From the NCBI GenBank assembly GCA_023241745.1, contig JALQCY010000001.1, positions 620,001 through 684,000 on the forward strand: a stretch of 64,000 nt of DNA. The letters are read 5' to 3'. The position numbers were made by a program, and so were the translations under genes. The DNA is from Isoptericola peretonis (lineage in GTDB: Bacteria > Actinomycetota > Actinomycetes > Actinomycetales > Cellulomonadaceae). Below the pieces are notes generated by a model that was not told the origin of the DNA, did no database searches, and saw only the letters and a program-made list of their open reading frames with translations. This document shows, in pieces, positions 16,476 through 25,249 of the stretch. How positions within the stretch are numbered: position 1 is the first letter of the stretch; each line of letters begins with the position of its first letter.

Positions 16476-18317
16476 TCAGAGGGTCGTCCGGACCGCGGCG
16501 GCGACCTTCGCGGCGAGCTCCCGCGTCTCCGTCGCCCGGTCGACGCGCGAGACCCGCACCTCGATCACCTGGACTCCGCGCGTGGGCGCCTGGAGCGCGT
16601 GACGCAGCGAGCCGACGTCGAGGACGAGCTGGTGGTCCACGCCGTAGCCGGCGCACAGCTGGGCCAGGTTCGCCCCGTGCGGGGTACCGAAGACCCGCTC
16701 GAAGGTGGCCGCACCGCCCGGGGACGACGCCGCCAGGTCCCCGTGCTCCAGCGTGGCGAAGATCGACCCGCCGTCGTCGTTGACGACGACGATCTCGAGG
16801 TCGACGGGCGGCTCGTGCGGACCGCGCAGCAGCCCGCCGGCGTCGTGCAGGAACGTGAGGTCGCCGACCAGCGCCCGCGTGCGCCGCCCGAGGCGGGAGG
16901 CGGCGTGCGCGACCCCGGTCGCCGTGGACACCGTGCCGTCGATGCCGGCCAGGCCGCGGTTGGCGAGCACGTCGGGCAGGTCGCCCGCCTGGGGGTGGTC
17001 GAGGCCCAGCACGAGGTCGAGGTCGCGCACCGGGTTGGACGACCCCACCACGAGCACGTCGTTCGGGCCGAGCACCGCGGCGACCGCGCGGGCGACGGCG
17101 AGCGCCGCGTGCGGCGCGGTGAGCAGGCCCTCCGCGACGGCGTCGTCCGACGTCGCGGCCTCCACGACGGTGGCCGCGGCGCGACCGGCCGCCTGCCAGC
17201 GTCCGAGGAACGCGCCGTCGTCTTGCCCGGCGTGCGCCGTCGGCGACGCCCAGCGCTCGGCCAGCGCCGGCACCACGAGCTCGGCGTTGCGCGCGGCGTC
17301 GGGCCACGGCCCACCGCCGGGGGCCACCACCGTCACGGCGACGTCGGGGCGCGCGAGCAGGCGCTGCACGGGGCGCGAGAGCGTCGGCCGCCCGAAGACC
17401 ACCACGTGCTCGACGTCGCGGGCCAGCTCGTCGACCCCGAGCACGGAGCGGTAGGCCGCCACCGCGTTCGGCCCGCCGCACGCTCCCGAGGACGGCTCGG
17501 CGAGCAGCGGCCAGCCCTGCGCCTCCGCCACGGCCCGGGCACCCGGCCCCGCGCCGTCCCCGGCGACCACGAGCGTGCGGGCCGGGTCGCCGTACAGCGC
17601 CGGATCGGCGCCGGGCGCGGGCACCGGCGGGACGACGGCGGCGCGGCGGAAGCCCTCGGGCCACGCCTCCTGCGGCGGCAGCGGGGCGAGCGGCGTCGGC
17701 GGGTGCAGCGGGTCGCGGAACGCCAGGTTGACGTGCACCGGGCCGGGACGGTGGTCGCGCAGCCCCTGCGCGGCCGCGAGTGCCCGCCCGAGCGTGCCGA
17801 GCAGGTCGCGCACCTCGCCGGGGCGGCCGTCGGGGGCGGGCACGTCGACGGCGTACCGGACGGCGGTGCCGAAGATCCCGACCTGGTCGGTGGTCTGGGA
17901 GGCGCCGGTGCCGCGCAGCTCGTGCGGGCGGTCGGCGGTGAGCAGGACGAGCGGGAGGCCCGCGTGGTGCGCCTCCAGCACCGCGGGGTGCAGGTTCGCC
18001 ACGGCCGTGCCGGACGTCGTGACCACGGCCACGGGCCGCGGGCCGCCGGTCTGGCCGTCGTCGCCCCCCGTGCCCCGCAGCACCGGTTCGCTGCCGCGGG
18101 ACAGGCCGAGCGCGAGGAACCCCGCGGACCGCTCGTCGACCCGCACGTGCAGGGTGACCAGCCCGCGGTCCGCGGCCTCGGCCAGCGCGTAGGCGAGCGG
18201 GGCGGAGCGGGAGCCCGGGGCGAGGACCACGTCACGCACCCCCCGCAGCGCCAGGTCGGCCACGACCGCCCGCGCCGCGGCGACCGACGGGGGGACCGGC
18301 GACCCCGGGCCGTTCAC
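16476..18317 (-). CDS. menD: 2-succinyl-5-enolpyruvyl-6-hydroxy-3-cyclohexene-1-carboxylate synthase
   Basis: 613-residue thiamine-diphosphate enzyme joining isochorismate and 2-oxoglutarate. The N-terminal block VVLAPGSRSAPLAYAL with VDERSAGFLALG is diagnostic, followed by TTSGTAVANLHPAV and LTADRPHELRGTGASQTTDQ; the ThDP-binding GDLTFLHDAGGLL and NDDGGSIFATLEH are near residues 490-530. The GTG start overlaps the menC stop as GTGA, which fixes the start. Second gene of a menC-menD pair. Confidence 0.97.
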   Translation of the reverse strand: MNGPGSPVPPSVAAARAVVADLALRGVRDVVLAPGSRSAPLAYALAEAADRGLVTLHVRVDERSAGFLALGLSRGSEPVLRGTGGDDGQTGGPRPVAVVTTSGTAVANLHPAVLEAHHAGLPLVLLTADRPHELRGTGASQTTDQVGIFGTAVRYAVDVPAPDGRPGEVRDLLGTLGRALAAAQGLRDHRPGPVHVNLAFRDPLHPPTPLAPLPPQEAWPEGFRRAAVVPPVPAPGADPALYGDPARTLVVAGDGAGPGARAVAEAQGWPLLAEPSSGACGGPNAVAAYRSVLGVDELARDVEHVVVFGRPTLSRPVQRLLARPDVAVTVVAPGGGPWPDAARNAELVVPALAERWASPTAHAGQDDGAFLGRWQAAGRAAATVVEAATSDDAVAEGLLTAPHAALAVARAVAAVLGPNDVLVVGSSNPVRDLDLVLGLDHPQAGDLPDVLANRGLAGIDGTVSTATGVAHAASRLGRRTRALVGDLTFLHDAGGLLRGPHEPPVDLEIVVVNDDGGSIFATLEHGDLAASSPGGAATFERVFGTPHGANLAQLCAGYGVDHQLVLDVGSLRHALQAPTRGVQVIEVRVSRVDRATETRELAAKVAAAVRTTL

Positions 18318-19354
18318 GCCCGGACCCCGTCCGCGGCGGCGTCGGCGTCGGCCAGCACGGCGGCGAGCCGCGCGTACCGCGCCAGCCAGCGCTCGCGGGT
18401 CCGCGGGTCGGGCTCGGCCGCGGCGAGCGCCGCGGCGTCGGGCGCGGGACGCCGCACGAGGAGGTCGCCGTCCACCGGCAGCAGCGGGTCCGCCACCACG
18501 TCGTGCACCAGGAGCTGCGACGTGGCGAGGCCGCACGCGTACGGCAGCTCGGGCAGGGCGGCGGCGAGCGCGACGCCCGCGGCGAGCCCGACGGACGACT
18601 CGAGCGCGGAGGAGACGACGACCGGCAGGCCTACCTGTTCGGCGAGGTCGAGACAGGCCCGGACGCCGCCGAGCGGCTGGGCCTTGAGCACGACGACGTC
18701 CGCGGCGTCCTCGCGCACCACCCGCAACGGGTCGGCCGCGCGGCGGATCGACTCGTCCGCGGCCACCGGGACCGGCGAGCGCAGGCCGCGGCGGACGGCC
18801 GCCAGCTCGGGGACCGTCGCGCAGGGCTGCTCGACGTACTCCAGCCCCCCGGCGGCGGCGTCGAGCACGGGGATGCGCGCCAGCGCCTCGTCGGTCGACC
18901 AGCCGCCGTTGGCGTCCACCCGGATCGCGCCGACCCCGGCGCCGTGCACCTCGTCGAGGGCGGCGCGGACGGTCGCCACCCGAGCTTCCTCCGCCGCCAG
19001 CGGCTCCAGGTCCCCGGGGCGGCCCGCCGTCGCCGGGGCGCGCTGCGCGACCTTCACCTTCGCGGTGCGGCAGCCGCCCGACGCGAGGACGATCTCCCGC
19101 GCCCGCTCCGGGCCGACGGCGGGCACGGTGACGTTGACGGGGACGCGGTCGCGCACGGGCGCGGGGAAGCCGACGTCGGCCGCCTCGCGGGCGGCGCGGA
19201 GCCAGGTGGCGGACTCGGCGTCGTCGTAGTCCCAGAACGGCGACAGCTCGCCCCAGCCGGCGTCGCCGCGCAGCAGCAGGCCGTCGCGCGCGTCCAGCCC
19301 GCGGAAGCGCGTGGTCAGCGGGGTGCGGTACACGATCTCACGCAGCAGCTGCAC
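18314..19354 (-). CDS. menC: o-Succinylbenzoate synthase
   Basis: 346-residue enolase-superfamily enzyme that dehydrates SHCHC to o-succinylbenzoate. Catalytic and metal residues are visible: KVKV (catalytic Lys pair), D in VDANGGW, E in YVEQPC, D/E in ADES, and the C-terminal KAQPLGG lysine. The GTG start has TAACCT 6 nt upstream, the leaderless layout. Translationally coupled to menD. Confidence 0.95.
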   Translation of the reverse strand: MQLLREIVYRTPLTTRFRGLDARDGLLLRGDAGWGELSPFWDYDDAESATWLRAAREAADVGFPAPVRDRVPVNVTVPAVGPERAREIVLASGGCRTAKVKVAQRAPATAGRPGDLEPLAAEEARVATVRAALDEVHGAGVGAIRVDANGGWSTDEALARIPVLDAAAGGLEYVEQPCATVPELAAVRRGLRSPVPVAADESIRRAADPLRVVREDAADVVVLKAQPLGGVRACLDLAEQVGLPVVVSSALESSVGLAAGVALAAALPELPYACGLATSQLLVHDVVADPLLPVDGDLLVRRPAPDAAALAAAEPDPRTRERWLARYARLAAVLADADAAADGVRA

Positions 19355-19360
19355 CCGTTC

Positions 19361-19366
19361 AGGTTA
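19361..19366 (-). promoter_or_regulatory. Candidate leaderless -10 (TAACCT) for menC-menD
   Basis: On the minus strand TAACCT ends 6 nt before the menC GTG at 19354. Confidence 0.5.
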
Positions 19367-19435
19367 CTGGCCGGTCCCGGAGAGCGGGCACGGCGGGACG
19401 CCGGACGGCTCCGGTTCGGCGGAGGCGTCCCACGG

Positions 19436-19603
19436 TCAGTCGGTGAACTCGACCAGCTCCGGCACGTACGTGAGCGGGCTCGGAGCGGGCCGGCCACCGA
19501 TGCGCTGCGCGTCGCGGCGGACCGTCTCGGCGTCGTACACGAAGATCTCGTGCGCGACGTCGGCCGGGTCCACCACGTCGTCCTCGGTCTCCCGCACGCT
19601 CAT
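19436..19603 (-). CDS. Small acidic protein of 55 residues, unknown function
   Basis: MSVRETEDDVVDPADVAHE... with almost every third codon position G or C, strong evidence of coding. No cysteine, no hydrophobic segment, no domain recognised. The ATG at 19603 is preferred over an ATG seven codons upstream because CACCCT sits 6 nt before it. It lies between menC and menB, so association with menaquinone synthesis is possible but unproven. Confidence 0.6.
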   Translation of the reverse strand: MSVRETEDDVVDPADVAHEIFVYDAETVRRDAQRIGGRPAPSPLTYVPELVEFTD

Positions 19604-19697
19604 GACCTCAGGGTGCGCCGGCACCCTCGCGATCGCGGGGAGGAGGCCGGGCGTGCCGCGACGCCGGCCCGATCGGGGACGCGGCCCGATCCGGAAC

Positions 19698-19703
19698 TAG
19701 GGT
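19698..19703 (+). promoter_or_regulatory. Candidate leaderless -10 (TAGGGT) for menB
   Basis: TAGGGT ends 6 nt before the menB GTG at 19710. Confidence 0.55.
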
Positions 19704-19709
19704 GGCGGC

Positions 19710-20702
19710 GTGAGCAGCGCACCACTCCCCCGCCCCGTGTCCCAGACGTTCGAGCCGGCCCGCTGGCGCGAGGTCGCCGGGTTCGACGGCCTCACCGACC
19801 TCACCTACCACCGCGGGGTGGAGCGCGACGCCGACGGCGCCGTCGTGCGCGACCTGCCCGTGGTGCGCGTCGCGTTCGACCGGCCCGAGGTGCGCAACGC
19901 GTTCCGCCCGCACACGGTCGACGAGCTGTACCGCGTGCTCGACCACGCCCGCATGACGTCGGACGTCGGCACGGTGCTGCTCACGGGCAACGGGCCGTCG
20001 CCGAAGGACGGCGGCTGGGCGTTCTGCTCCGGCGGCGACCAGCGCATCCGCGGCCGGTCCGGCTACCGGTACACGACGTCCGTCGACGACCCCGCCGGCG
20101 GCGGCGAGGTCCTGGGCGAGACGGCCGACGCCGTCGACCCCGCGCGCGCGGGTCGGCTGCACATCCTCGAGGTGCAGCGCCTCATCCGCACCATGCCGAA
20201 GGTCGTGATCGCCGTCGTCGACGGGTGGGCGGCCGGCGGCGGGCACTCGCTGCACGTCGTCGCCGACCTCTCGATCGCGTGCCGCCAGCACGGGCGGTTC
20301 AAGCAGACGGACGCCGACGTCGGCTCGTTCGACGGCGGCTACGGCTCGGCCTATCTCGCCCGCCAGGTGGGCCAGAAGCGCGCGCGGGAGATCTTCTTCC
20401 TCGCCCGCGAGTACTCCGCGGACGACGCCGAGCGCTGGGGCGGCGTCAACGAGGTCGCCGAGCACGACGACCTCGAGGGCCTCGCCGTCGAGTACGCACG
20501 CACCATCGCCGGGAAGTCGCCGCAGGCGGTCCGGATGCTCAAGTTCGCGTTCAACCTGGCCGACGACGGCCTCATGGGGCAGCAGGTGTTCGCCGGGGAG
20601 GCGACCCGCCTGGCCTACATGACCGACGAGGCCGTCGAGGGACGCGACGCGTTCCTCGAGAAGCGTGACCCCGACTGGTCACGCTTCCCGTACGCCTTCT
20701 GA
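19710..20702 (+). CDS. menB: 1,4-Dihydroxy-2-naphthoyl-CoA synthase
   Basis: 330-residue crotonase-fold enzyme closing the naphthoquinone ring. Family marks: FDRPEVRNAFRPHTVDEL, WAFCSGGDQRIRG, oxyanion-hole VDGWAAGGGHSLHVVADL, and DADVGSFDGGYGSAYLARQVG. The C-terminal RDPDWSRFPYAF matches the conserved tail. GTG start chosen from the leaderless TAGGGT element. Divergent from the 55-residue gene and menC-menD. Confidence 0.97.
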   Translation: MSSAPLPRPVSQTFEPARWREVAGFDGLTDLTYHRGVERDADGAVVRDLPVVRVAFDRPEVRNAFRPHTVDELYRVLDHARMTSDVGTVLLTGNGPSPKDGGWAFCSGGDQRIRGRSGYRYTTSVDDPAGGGEVLGETADAVDPARAGRLHILEVQRLIRTMPKVVIAVVDGWAAGGGHSLHVVADLSIACRQHGRFKQTDADVGSFDGGYGSAYLARQVGQKRAREIFFLAREYSADDAERWGGVNEVAEHDDLEGLAVEYARTIAGKSPQAVRMLKFAFNLADDGLMGQQVFAGEATRLAYMTDEAVEGRDAFLEKRDPDWSRFPYAF

Positions 20703-20755
20703 GCGCCACCGCGTCCCACGGGCCGGTGGTGGGCGTGGTACGCCCGACCGGCCGG

Positions 20756-20761
20756 TAGCCT
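20756..20761 (+). promoter_or_regulatory. Candidate leaderless -10 (TAGCCT) for the first propeller gene
   Basis: TAGCCT ends 6 nt before the ATG at 20768; the same element precedes the paralogue 1.7 kb downstream. Confidence 0.5.
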
Positions 20762-20767
20762 CCGGGC

Positions 20768-22411
20768 ATGCCGCCGAGGTTCCGTCGCCCCGAGCCGATG
20801 ACCACGTTCGAGCTCGTGCCCGACGACGAGCGCGACGAGCACCCGGCCTCCCCGGACGGGGACGACGGGGACGACGGGGCCGCTCGGCGCCTTCGTGCCG
20901 CGGTCCGCGACCGCGCGGCCGAGCGCTGGCGGCGCCTGTCGCGACGGGCGCGCGTCGCAGTGTCGGCCGGGACCGCCGTCGTGCTGCTCGCCTGCGCCAC
21001 CGCCGCGGCGGCACCGGCGCTGCTGGACGCGCGGGCCGAACGCCTCCGCGCGGAGACGGTGCACGGCCTGCCCGGAGCGGTCGACGACCTGTCCGAGCCG
21101 CTGACGGTCACCTGGGAGGTCGAGGACGGCAACGGGATCCTCACGACGTTCCCCGACGGCGTGGCTCTCACGAGCGACGGGACGCACGTGTGGGCCCTCG
21201 ACGTCGCCGCGGGCAAGGAGCTCTGGCGGCAGGACCTCGGGCCGGACCCGACGTGCGGCCCCTCGGCACACACCCCGGTCGACGTCGCCGCACCCGTCGA
21301 CGTCGTCGTGTGCCTCACCGGCGACCCGGACGACCGCACCGTGACCGTCCTCGACGCGACGGGCGCCGTCGTCGGCGAACGCCAGATCGGGCCGGCGCGG
21401 GACGACCCGTACCTCGAGTCGGTCGACGGCGACGTGCCCCTCGTGCTGCCTGCGGCCGACGGCGCGGTCGCCGTGGTCGACCACCTGCCGAGCGGCATCT
21501 CCGCGCCCTGGGTCGAGGAAGGCTCCGAGGAGGACGACGCCACGACCCTGCGCGCGCTCCGCGCGGAGGGATGGGTCGATCCGACCCTCCGGCTCGAGGA
21601 CGCGGTGACCGGCGAGGTGCGCGCCGAGGTGACGGCCCCGCTGCGGCCCGAGCACCTCCGCGGGTGCAACCGGATCTACGAGACGGTGGACGGCGAGAAC
21701 GAGGTCTCGGTCCGGGCGGTCAGCTCGGTCGAGGCCACCCCGTCGTTCACCGTCCTGTGGGCCTGCGGCGCGAGCGCTGGGCTCACCGCCGACGGCACAC
21801 CGCTCGACGCCCCGACGTCCGGCGGGTGGCCGCAGGCCCTCGCCGGGGGCGGGTACGTGCTGACGGCGGACGAGAGCAGCGTGCTGGCCACGGACGGCTC
21901 CGTCGTCGCGACCGTCCACGGCTGGGTGTACCCGCCGACCGTCGACGCCGACCCGGGCGGCCCGTACCTCACCGCGGCGGGCCTCGACGAGGGTACGGGC
22001 GGGGTGCGGCTGAGCGCCGTCGGGCCCGACGGGCGCCGGGACTGGGGCGTGGAGACGGACGAGTTCTCCGGCGTGCTCGCACGCGTGGCGGGGACGGTCG
22101 TCGTCCAGGACGGCGACCGGGCCGTCGGGCTCGACGCCGCGACCGGTGCGGAGCTCTGGGCCCGCGACGGCCTGCTCGACAGGTCCGGCGACGGCTCGGG
22201 GGAATGGGTCGCCGGGGTTCTCACGGACGGCACCCGCCTCCTCGTCGGCGTCAACGGCGACGGTGCGGGGCACCGGCTCGTCACCCTCGACGCCCGCGAC
22301 GGCACCACCGTCTGGGAGCGGGCCGGCGAGGGCCCGGTGACCGCGTTGCAGGCGGTCGACGGGCAGCCGGTGCTGCTGGGCAGCACGCTGCGCGGCCTCG
22401 GTCTCCGCTGA
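20768..22411 (+). CDS. Membrane-anchored PQQ-like beta-propeller protein, copy 1
   Basis: 547 residues: a charged cytoplasmic N-terminus (1-60), one membrane segment (about 63-83, VAVSAGTAVVLLACATAAAA), then repeated PQQ/WD-like blades such as VWALDVAAGKELWRQDLG, TVTVLDATGAVVGE, VGLDAATGAELWARD and LVTLDARDGTTVWE. It lacks quinoprotein catalytic residues that I can recognise, so it is more likely a scaffold or sensor than a dehydrogenase. Its first 21 residues and 18 bases of promoter are identical to those of the following paralogue. Confidence 0.75.
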   Translation: MPPRFRRPEPMTTFELVPDDERDEHPASPDGDDGDDGAARRLRAAVRDRAAERWRRLSRRARVAVSAGTAVVLLACATAAAAPALLDARAERLRAETVHGLPGAVDDLSEPLTVTWEVEDGNGILTTFPDGVALTSDGTHVWALDVAAGKELWRQDLGPDPTCGPSAHTPVDVAAPVDVVVCLTGDPDDRTVTVLDATGAVVGERQIGPARDDPYLESVDGDVPLVLPAADGAVAVVDHLPSGISAPWVEEGSEEDDATTLRALRAEGWVDPTLRLEDAVTGEVRAEVTAPLRPEHLRGCNRIYETVDGENEVSVRAVSSVEATPSFTVLWACGASAGLTADGTPLDAPTSGGWPQALAGGGYVLTADESSVLATDGSVVATVHGWVYPPTVDADPGGPYLTAAGLDEGTGGVRLSAVGPDGRRDWGVETDEFSGVLARVAGTVVVQDGDRAVGLDAATGAELWARDGLLDRSGDGSGEWVAGVLTDGTRLLVGVNGDGAGHRLVTLDARDGTTVWERAGEGPVTALQAVDGQPVLLGSTLRGLGLR

Positions 22412-22448
22412 CGGGCGGAACGCCGGTCTCGCCACCCGCGCGGGCCGG

Positions 22449-22454
22449 TAGCCT
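22449..22454 (+). promoter_or_regulatory. Candidate leaderless -10 (TAGCCT) for the second propeller gene
   Basis: TAGCCT ends 6 nt before the ATG at 22461, inside a 68-bp block identical to the one at the first copy. Confidence 0.5.
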
Positions 22455-22460
22455 CCGGGC

Positions 22461-24089
22461 ATGCCGCCGAGGTTCCGTCGCCCCGAGCCGATGACCACGT
22501 TCGAGCTCGTCCCGGACGACGAGCAGGACGACGGCCACGGCCTCGTCGCGCCGGGCGGTGACGACGGGCGCGGCGCCACGGCTCGCCTCGCCGGCCTGCG
22601 CGGACGCGTTACCCGGCGGTGGCGGGCCCTGTCCCGCCGTGGCCGCGCCGCGATCGCGGCCGGCATCGCCGTCGTCGTGCTCGCCGCCACGACCGCGGCC
22701 GTCGCCCCCGGCCTCCTCGACGCCCGCGACCAACGCCTCCGTGCCGAGGCCGTGCGGGGGACACCCGGGGCGGTCGGCGACCTGTCCGAGCCGCTCGCCG
22801 AGACCTGGAGTCTCGCGCACGGTGACGGCGCACTCGTGACGCTCCCGGGCGGCACCGTCCTCACGACCGAGGGGACCGAGGTCTCGGCGATCGACGCCGG
22901 GACCGGCCGCGAGGTGTGGCGGCGCGACCTCGGGCCCTCGCTCGCGTGCGGCCCCCGTGCGAACGTCTGGGACGTCATGAGCCGGCCCTCCGCCGTCGTG
23001 GTGTGCCTCAGCGGCGAGGCGGACGCCCGCACCGCGACGGTGCTCGACGCCGACGGGGCCGTCGTCGGCGAGCGGTCGCTCGGCCCTGCACGGACCGACG
23101 GGTTCGGCGACGCACCCGAGGACGGCGCGCCGCTGGTGGTGCCCGCCGCCGCGGGGGCGGTCGCGGTGGTCGACGGCATCACGGACGCCACCGCCCGGTG
23201 GCCGGCGGACGACCAGCCCGACGCCGACACCCTGCGCGAGCTCCGCGCCGCCGGCTGGACGGACCCCGTCGTGCGGGTCGAGGACGCCCTCACCGGCGAG
23301 GTGCGGGGCGAGGCGACCCTGCGTCTGCGGCCGGAGCACCTGGAAGGCTGCGGCATGATGCAGGACGAGGGCACCGCGCCCGAGCTGACGGTCGAACCCA
23401 CGGTCAGCGCGTCCCCGGAAGTGACGGTGTTCTCCGCGTGCAGCGCGGCGGTGTACCTCACGCCCGACGGCGCCACGCTCGACGTGGACCCCGCCGACGG
23501 ATGGGTACACCCGCTCCCCGACGGCGGCCTCCTCCGCGTCGCCGGCGAGGAGAGCACCGTGCTCGACGACGACGGGTCGGTCCTCGCCACGGTGCCCGGC
23601 TTCCTGCTCCCGCCCACCGTGGACGACGATCCCCACGGTTCCTTCCTCGTGCTGACCGGGGTGGGCGACGACGCGGCTCCGATGCGACTCGCGTCGGTCG
23701 GACCGGAGGGCGAGGAGGACTGGACCGCCACGACCGCTGACCTCGGCGGTGTGCTGGCTCGGGTGGCCGGCACGGTCGTCGTGCAGGACGGGGCAGGGCT
23801 CGTCGCGTTCGACGCTGCGAGCGGCGCCGAGGTCTGGACCCACGGCGACCTGCTCCGTCGCACGGCCGACGGCTCGGGCGACTGGGTCGTCGGGGCGGTC
23901 ACCGACGGGACCCGCCTGCTCGTCGGCATCAACGGCGACGGCGCAGGCCACCGGTTGGCCGCCCTGGACCTCCGGGACGGCACCACGGCATGGCAGCGGG
24001 AGCGGGAGGGCTTCCTCGAGGGGCTGCAGTCGGTGGGCGGGAACGTCGTGGTCTTCGACGGGGTCGTGCGCGGCCTCGGACAGCGCTGA
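22461..24089 (+). CDS. Membrane-anchored PQQ-like beta-propeller protein, copy 2
   Basis: 542 residues with the same plan as the upstream gene: charged N-terminus, single membrane helix (AIAAGIAVVVLAATTAAVAP), then propeller blades (VSAIDAGTGREVWRRDLG, LVAFDAASGAEVWTHG, LAALDLRDGTTAWQRE). The N-terminus is identical to copy 1, the rest clearly diverged. It ends 20 bases from the convergent DUF3048 gene. Tandem duplication of a protein of unknown role. Confidence 0.75.
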   Translation: MPPRFRRPEPMTTFELVPDDEQDDGHGLVAPGGDDGRGATARLAGLRGRVTRRWRALSRRGRAAIAAGIAVVVLAATTAAVAPGLLDARDQRLRAEAVRGTPGAVGDLSEPLAETWSLAHGDGALVTLPGGTVLTTEGTEVSAIDAGTGREVWRRDLGPSLACGPRANVWDVMSRPSAVVVCLSGEADARTATVLDADGAVVGERSLGPARTDGFGDAPEDGAPLVVPAAAGAVAVVDGITDATARWPADDQPDADTLRELRAAGWTDPVVRVEDALTGEVRGEATLRLRPEHLEGCGMMQDEGTAPELTVEPTVSASPEVTVFSACSAAVYLTPDGATLDVDPADGWVHPLPDGGLLRVAGEESTVLDDDGSVLATVPGFLLPPTVDDDPHGSFLVLTGVGDDAAPMRLASVGPEGEEDWTATTADLGGVLARVAGTVVVQDGAGLVAFDAASGAEVWTHGDLLRRTADGSGDWVVGAVTDGTRLLVGINGDGAGHRLAALDLRDGTTAWQREREGFLEGLQSVGGNVVVFDGVVRGLGQR

Positions 24090-24109
24090 CGAGAGGGACA
24101 CGGCGGCGG

Positions 24110-25171
24110 TCAGGAGATCTTCCAGCGCCCCGTGTCCTTCGGGACCAGCTCGATCCACGTGCTGCCGGGGTCGAGCTCGACCGGTTCGCCGTCACGGGTC
24201 AGCTCGACCGGCGAGCCGACGTCCTTCTTGGACCACCGCACCGGCACCGACCTGCCGGCCGAGGCGAGCACCCCCTCGCCTTTGCCGACGAGCCTCGACT
24301 CCGGCACCGGGGCGCCGGCCGGGTCCTTGAACTTCGTGTCCACCACCTCGACGGACAGCAGCAGCACGTTGGTCGCGGCGTGCCGCTCGCCCGACGTCGA
24401 GACGGACTCGCGGGACCCCTCGCTGCGCAGCCACTGCTTCTTCTCGCCCGACCAGTCCCAGACGCTGCGCTGGGCCGGGCTGAACGCCACGTCGAGCGTG
24501 GCGGCCTTCGACCCGTCGGCGCCCGCGGTGCCGGCCCCGGCCTCGTCGGCGTAGCGGAACTGGGCGGGCGGCGGCACCGTGCGGTCGTCGTCGGCCTGGT
24601 CGAGGAAGGCCTGCGGGTCGCCCACGACGTTGTGCGGCGCGGACCGGGCGCGGTCGCGGGAGAAGCCCGCGTCGCCCCGGTCCATGACCACCGACTGCGT
24701 ACCGGACTTCTCGACCGCCGCGATGAAGGGCGCTTGCGCGCCCGAGTAGGCGAGGATCCCGCCGAGCGGGGCCACGATCGCCGGGTCCATGGGCCGCACC
24801 GACCGCACCGGCTCCACCGCCTCCGGGATCGCCGAGTGATAGACGGCGACAAAGCGCGTGATGCCGCCCTCCACGACCTCCTCCCACACCAGGTCGGCGT
24901 CCTCGAGCCCGGTCTGCGGCCGCGCCTCCCGGGCGTTCTCGATCTTGACCGCGAGCGCCGGCCGGGCCGCGACGTCCTCCGAGGGCACGCCCGTGAGGGG
25001 CCACGCCGACGGCATGGTCGGGGCGGGTGGCGACCCCTTGTCCGCCGTGCTCCCCGGTGTCACCGTCGGCGACGTGGGCTCGCCGGACGAGCACGCCCCG
25101 AGTGCCAGGACGGCGGCGAGCGCCAGCGCGGCGCCCGACCGGGCGTGGGACGGGCGGATCGTTGCGGTCAT
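24110..25171 (-). CDS. DUF3048-family lipoprotein, copy 1
   Basis: 353 residues with a lipoprotein signal (ALAAVLALGACSSGE, lipid Cys about residue 27), then the DUF3048 (YerB-type) pattern: RPALAVKIENAREARPQTGLEDADLVWEE, GGITRFVAVYHS, VRSVRPMDPAIVAPLGGILAYSGAQ and SAPHNV. Role unknown; homologues are cell-surface proteins in Gram-positives. GGAGGACCGC precedes the ATG. Paralogue of the next gene upstream. Confidence 0.88.
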   Translation of the reverse strand: MTATIRPSHARSGAALALAAVLALGACSSGEPTSPTVTPGSTADKGSPPAPTMPSAWPLTGVPSEDVAARPALAVKIENAREARPQTGLEDADLVWEEVVEGGITRFVAVYHSAIPEAVEPVRSVRPMDPAIVAPLGGILAYSGAQAPFIAAVEKSGTQSVVMDRGDAGFSRDRARSAPHNVVGDPQAFLDQADDDRTVPPPAQFRYADEAGAGTAGADGSKAATLDVAFSPAQRSVWDWSGEKKQWLRSEGSRESVSTSGERHAATNVLLLSVEVVDTKFKDPAGAPVPESRLVGKGEGVLASAGRSVPVRWSKKDVGSPVELTRDGEPVELDPGSTWIELVPKDTGRWKIS

Positions 25172-25249
25172 GCGGTCCTCCGGGTGGGTGGCGAGCTGTG
25201 CGCTCGGTCACACGCCCTCACCGTAGGCCGGGGAGGTGCCGATCCGGCG

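Noticed and set aside
15078..19229. Very long open frame on the plus strand (about 1,380 codons)
   Set aside because: It is antisense to htrA, menD and menC, is full of Arg/Gly/His runs and has no domain; high GC leaves opposite-strand frames open.
20615..23986. Long minus-strand frame opposite the propeller genes
   Set aside because: Composition is low-complexity Ser/Arg/Pro without motifs, and the plus-strand genes have clear domains and normal codon use.
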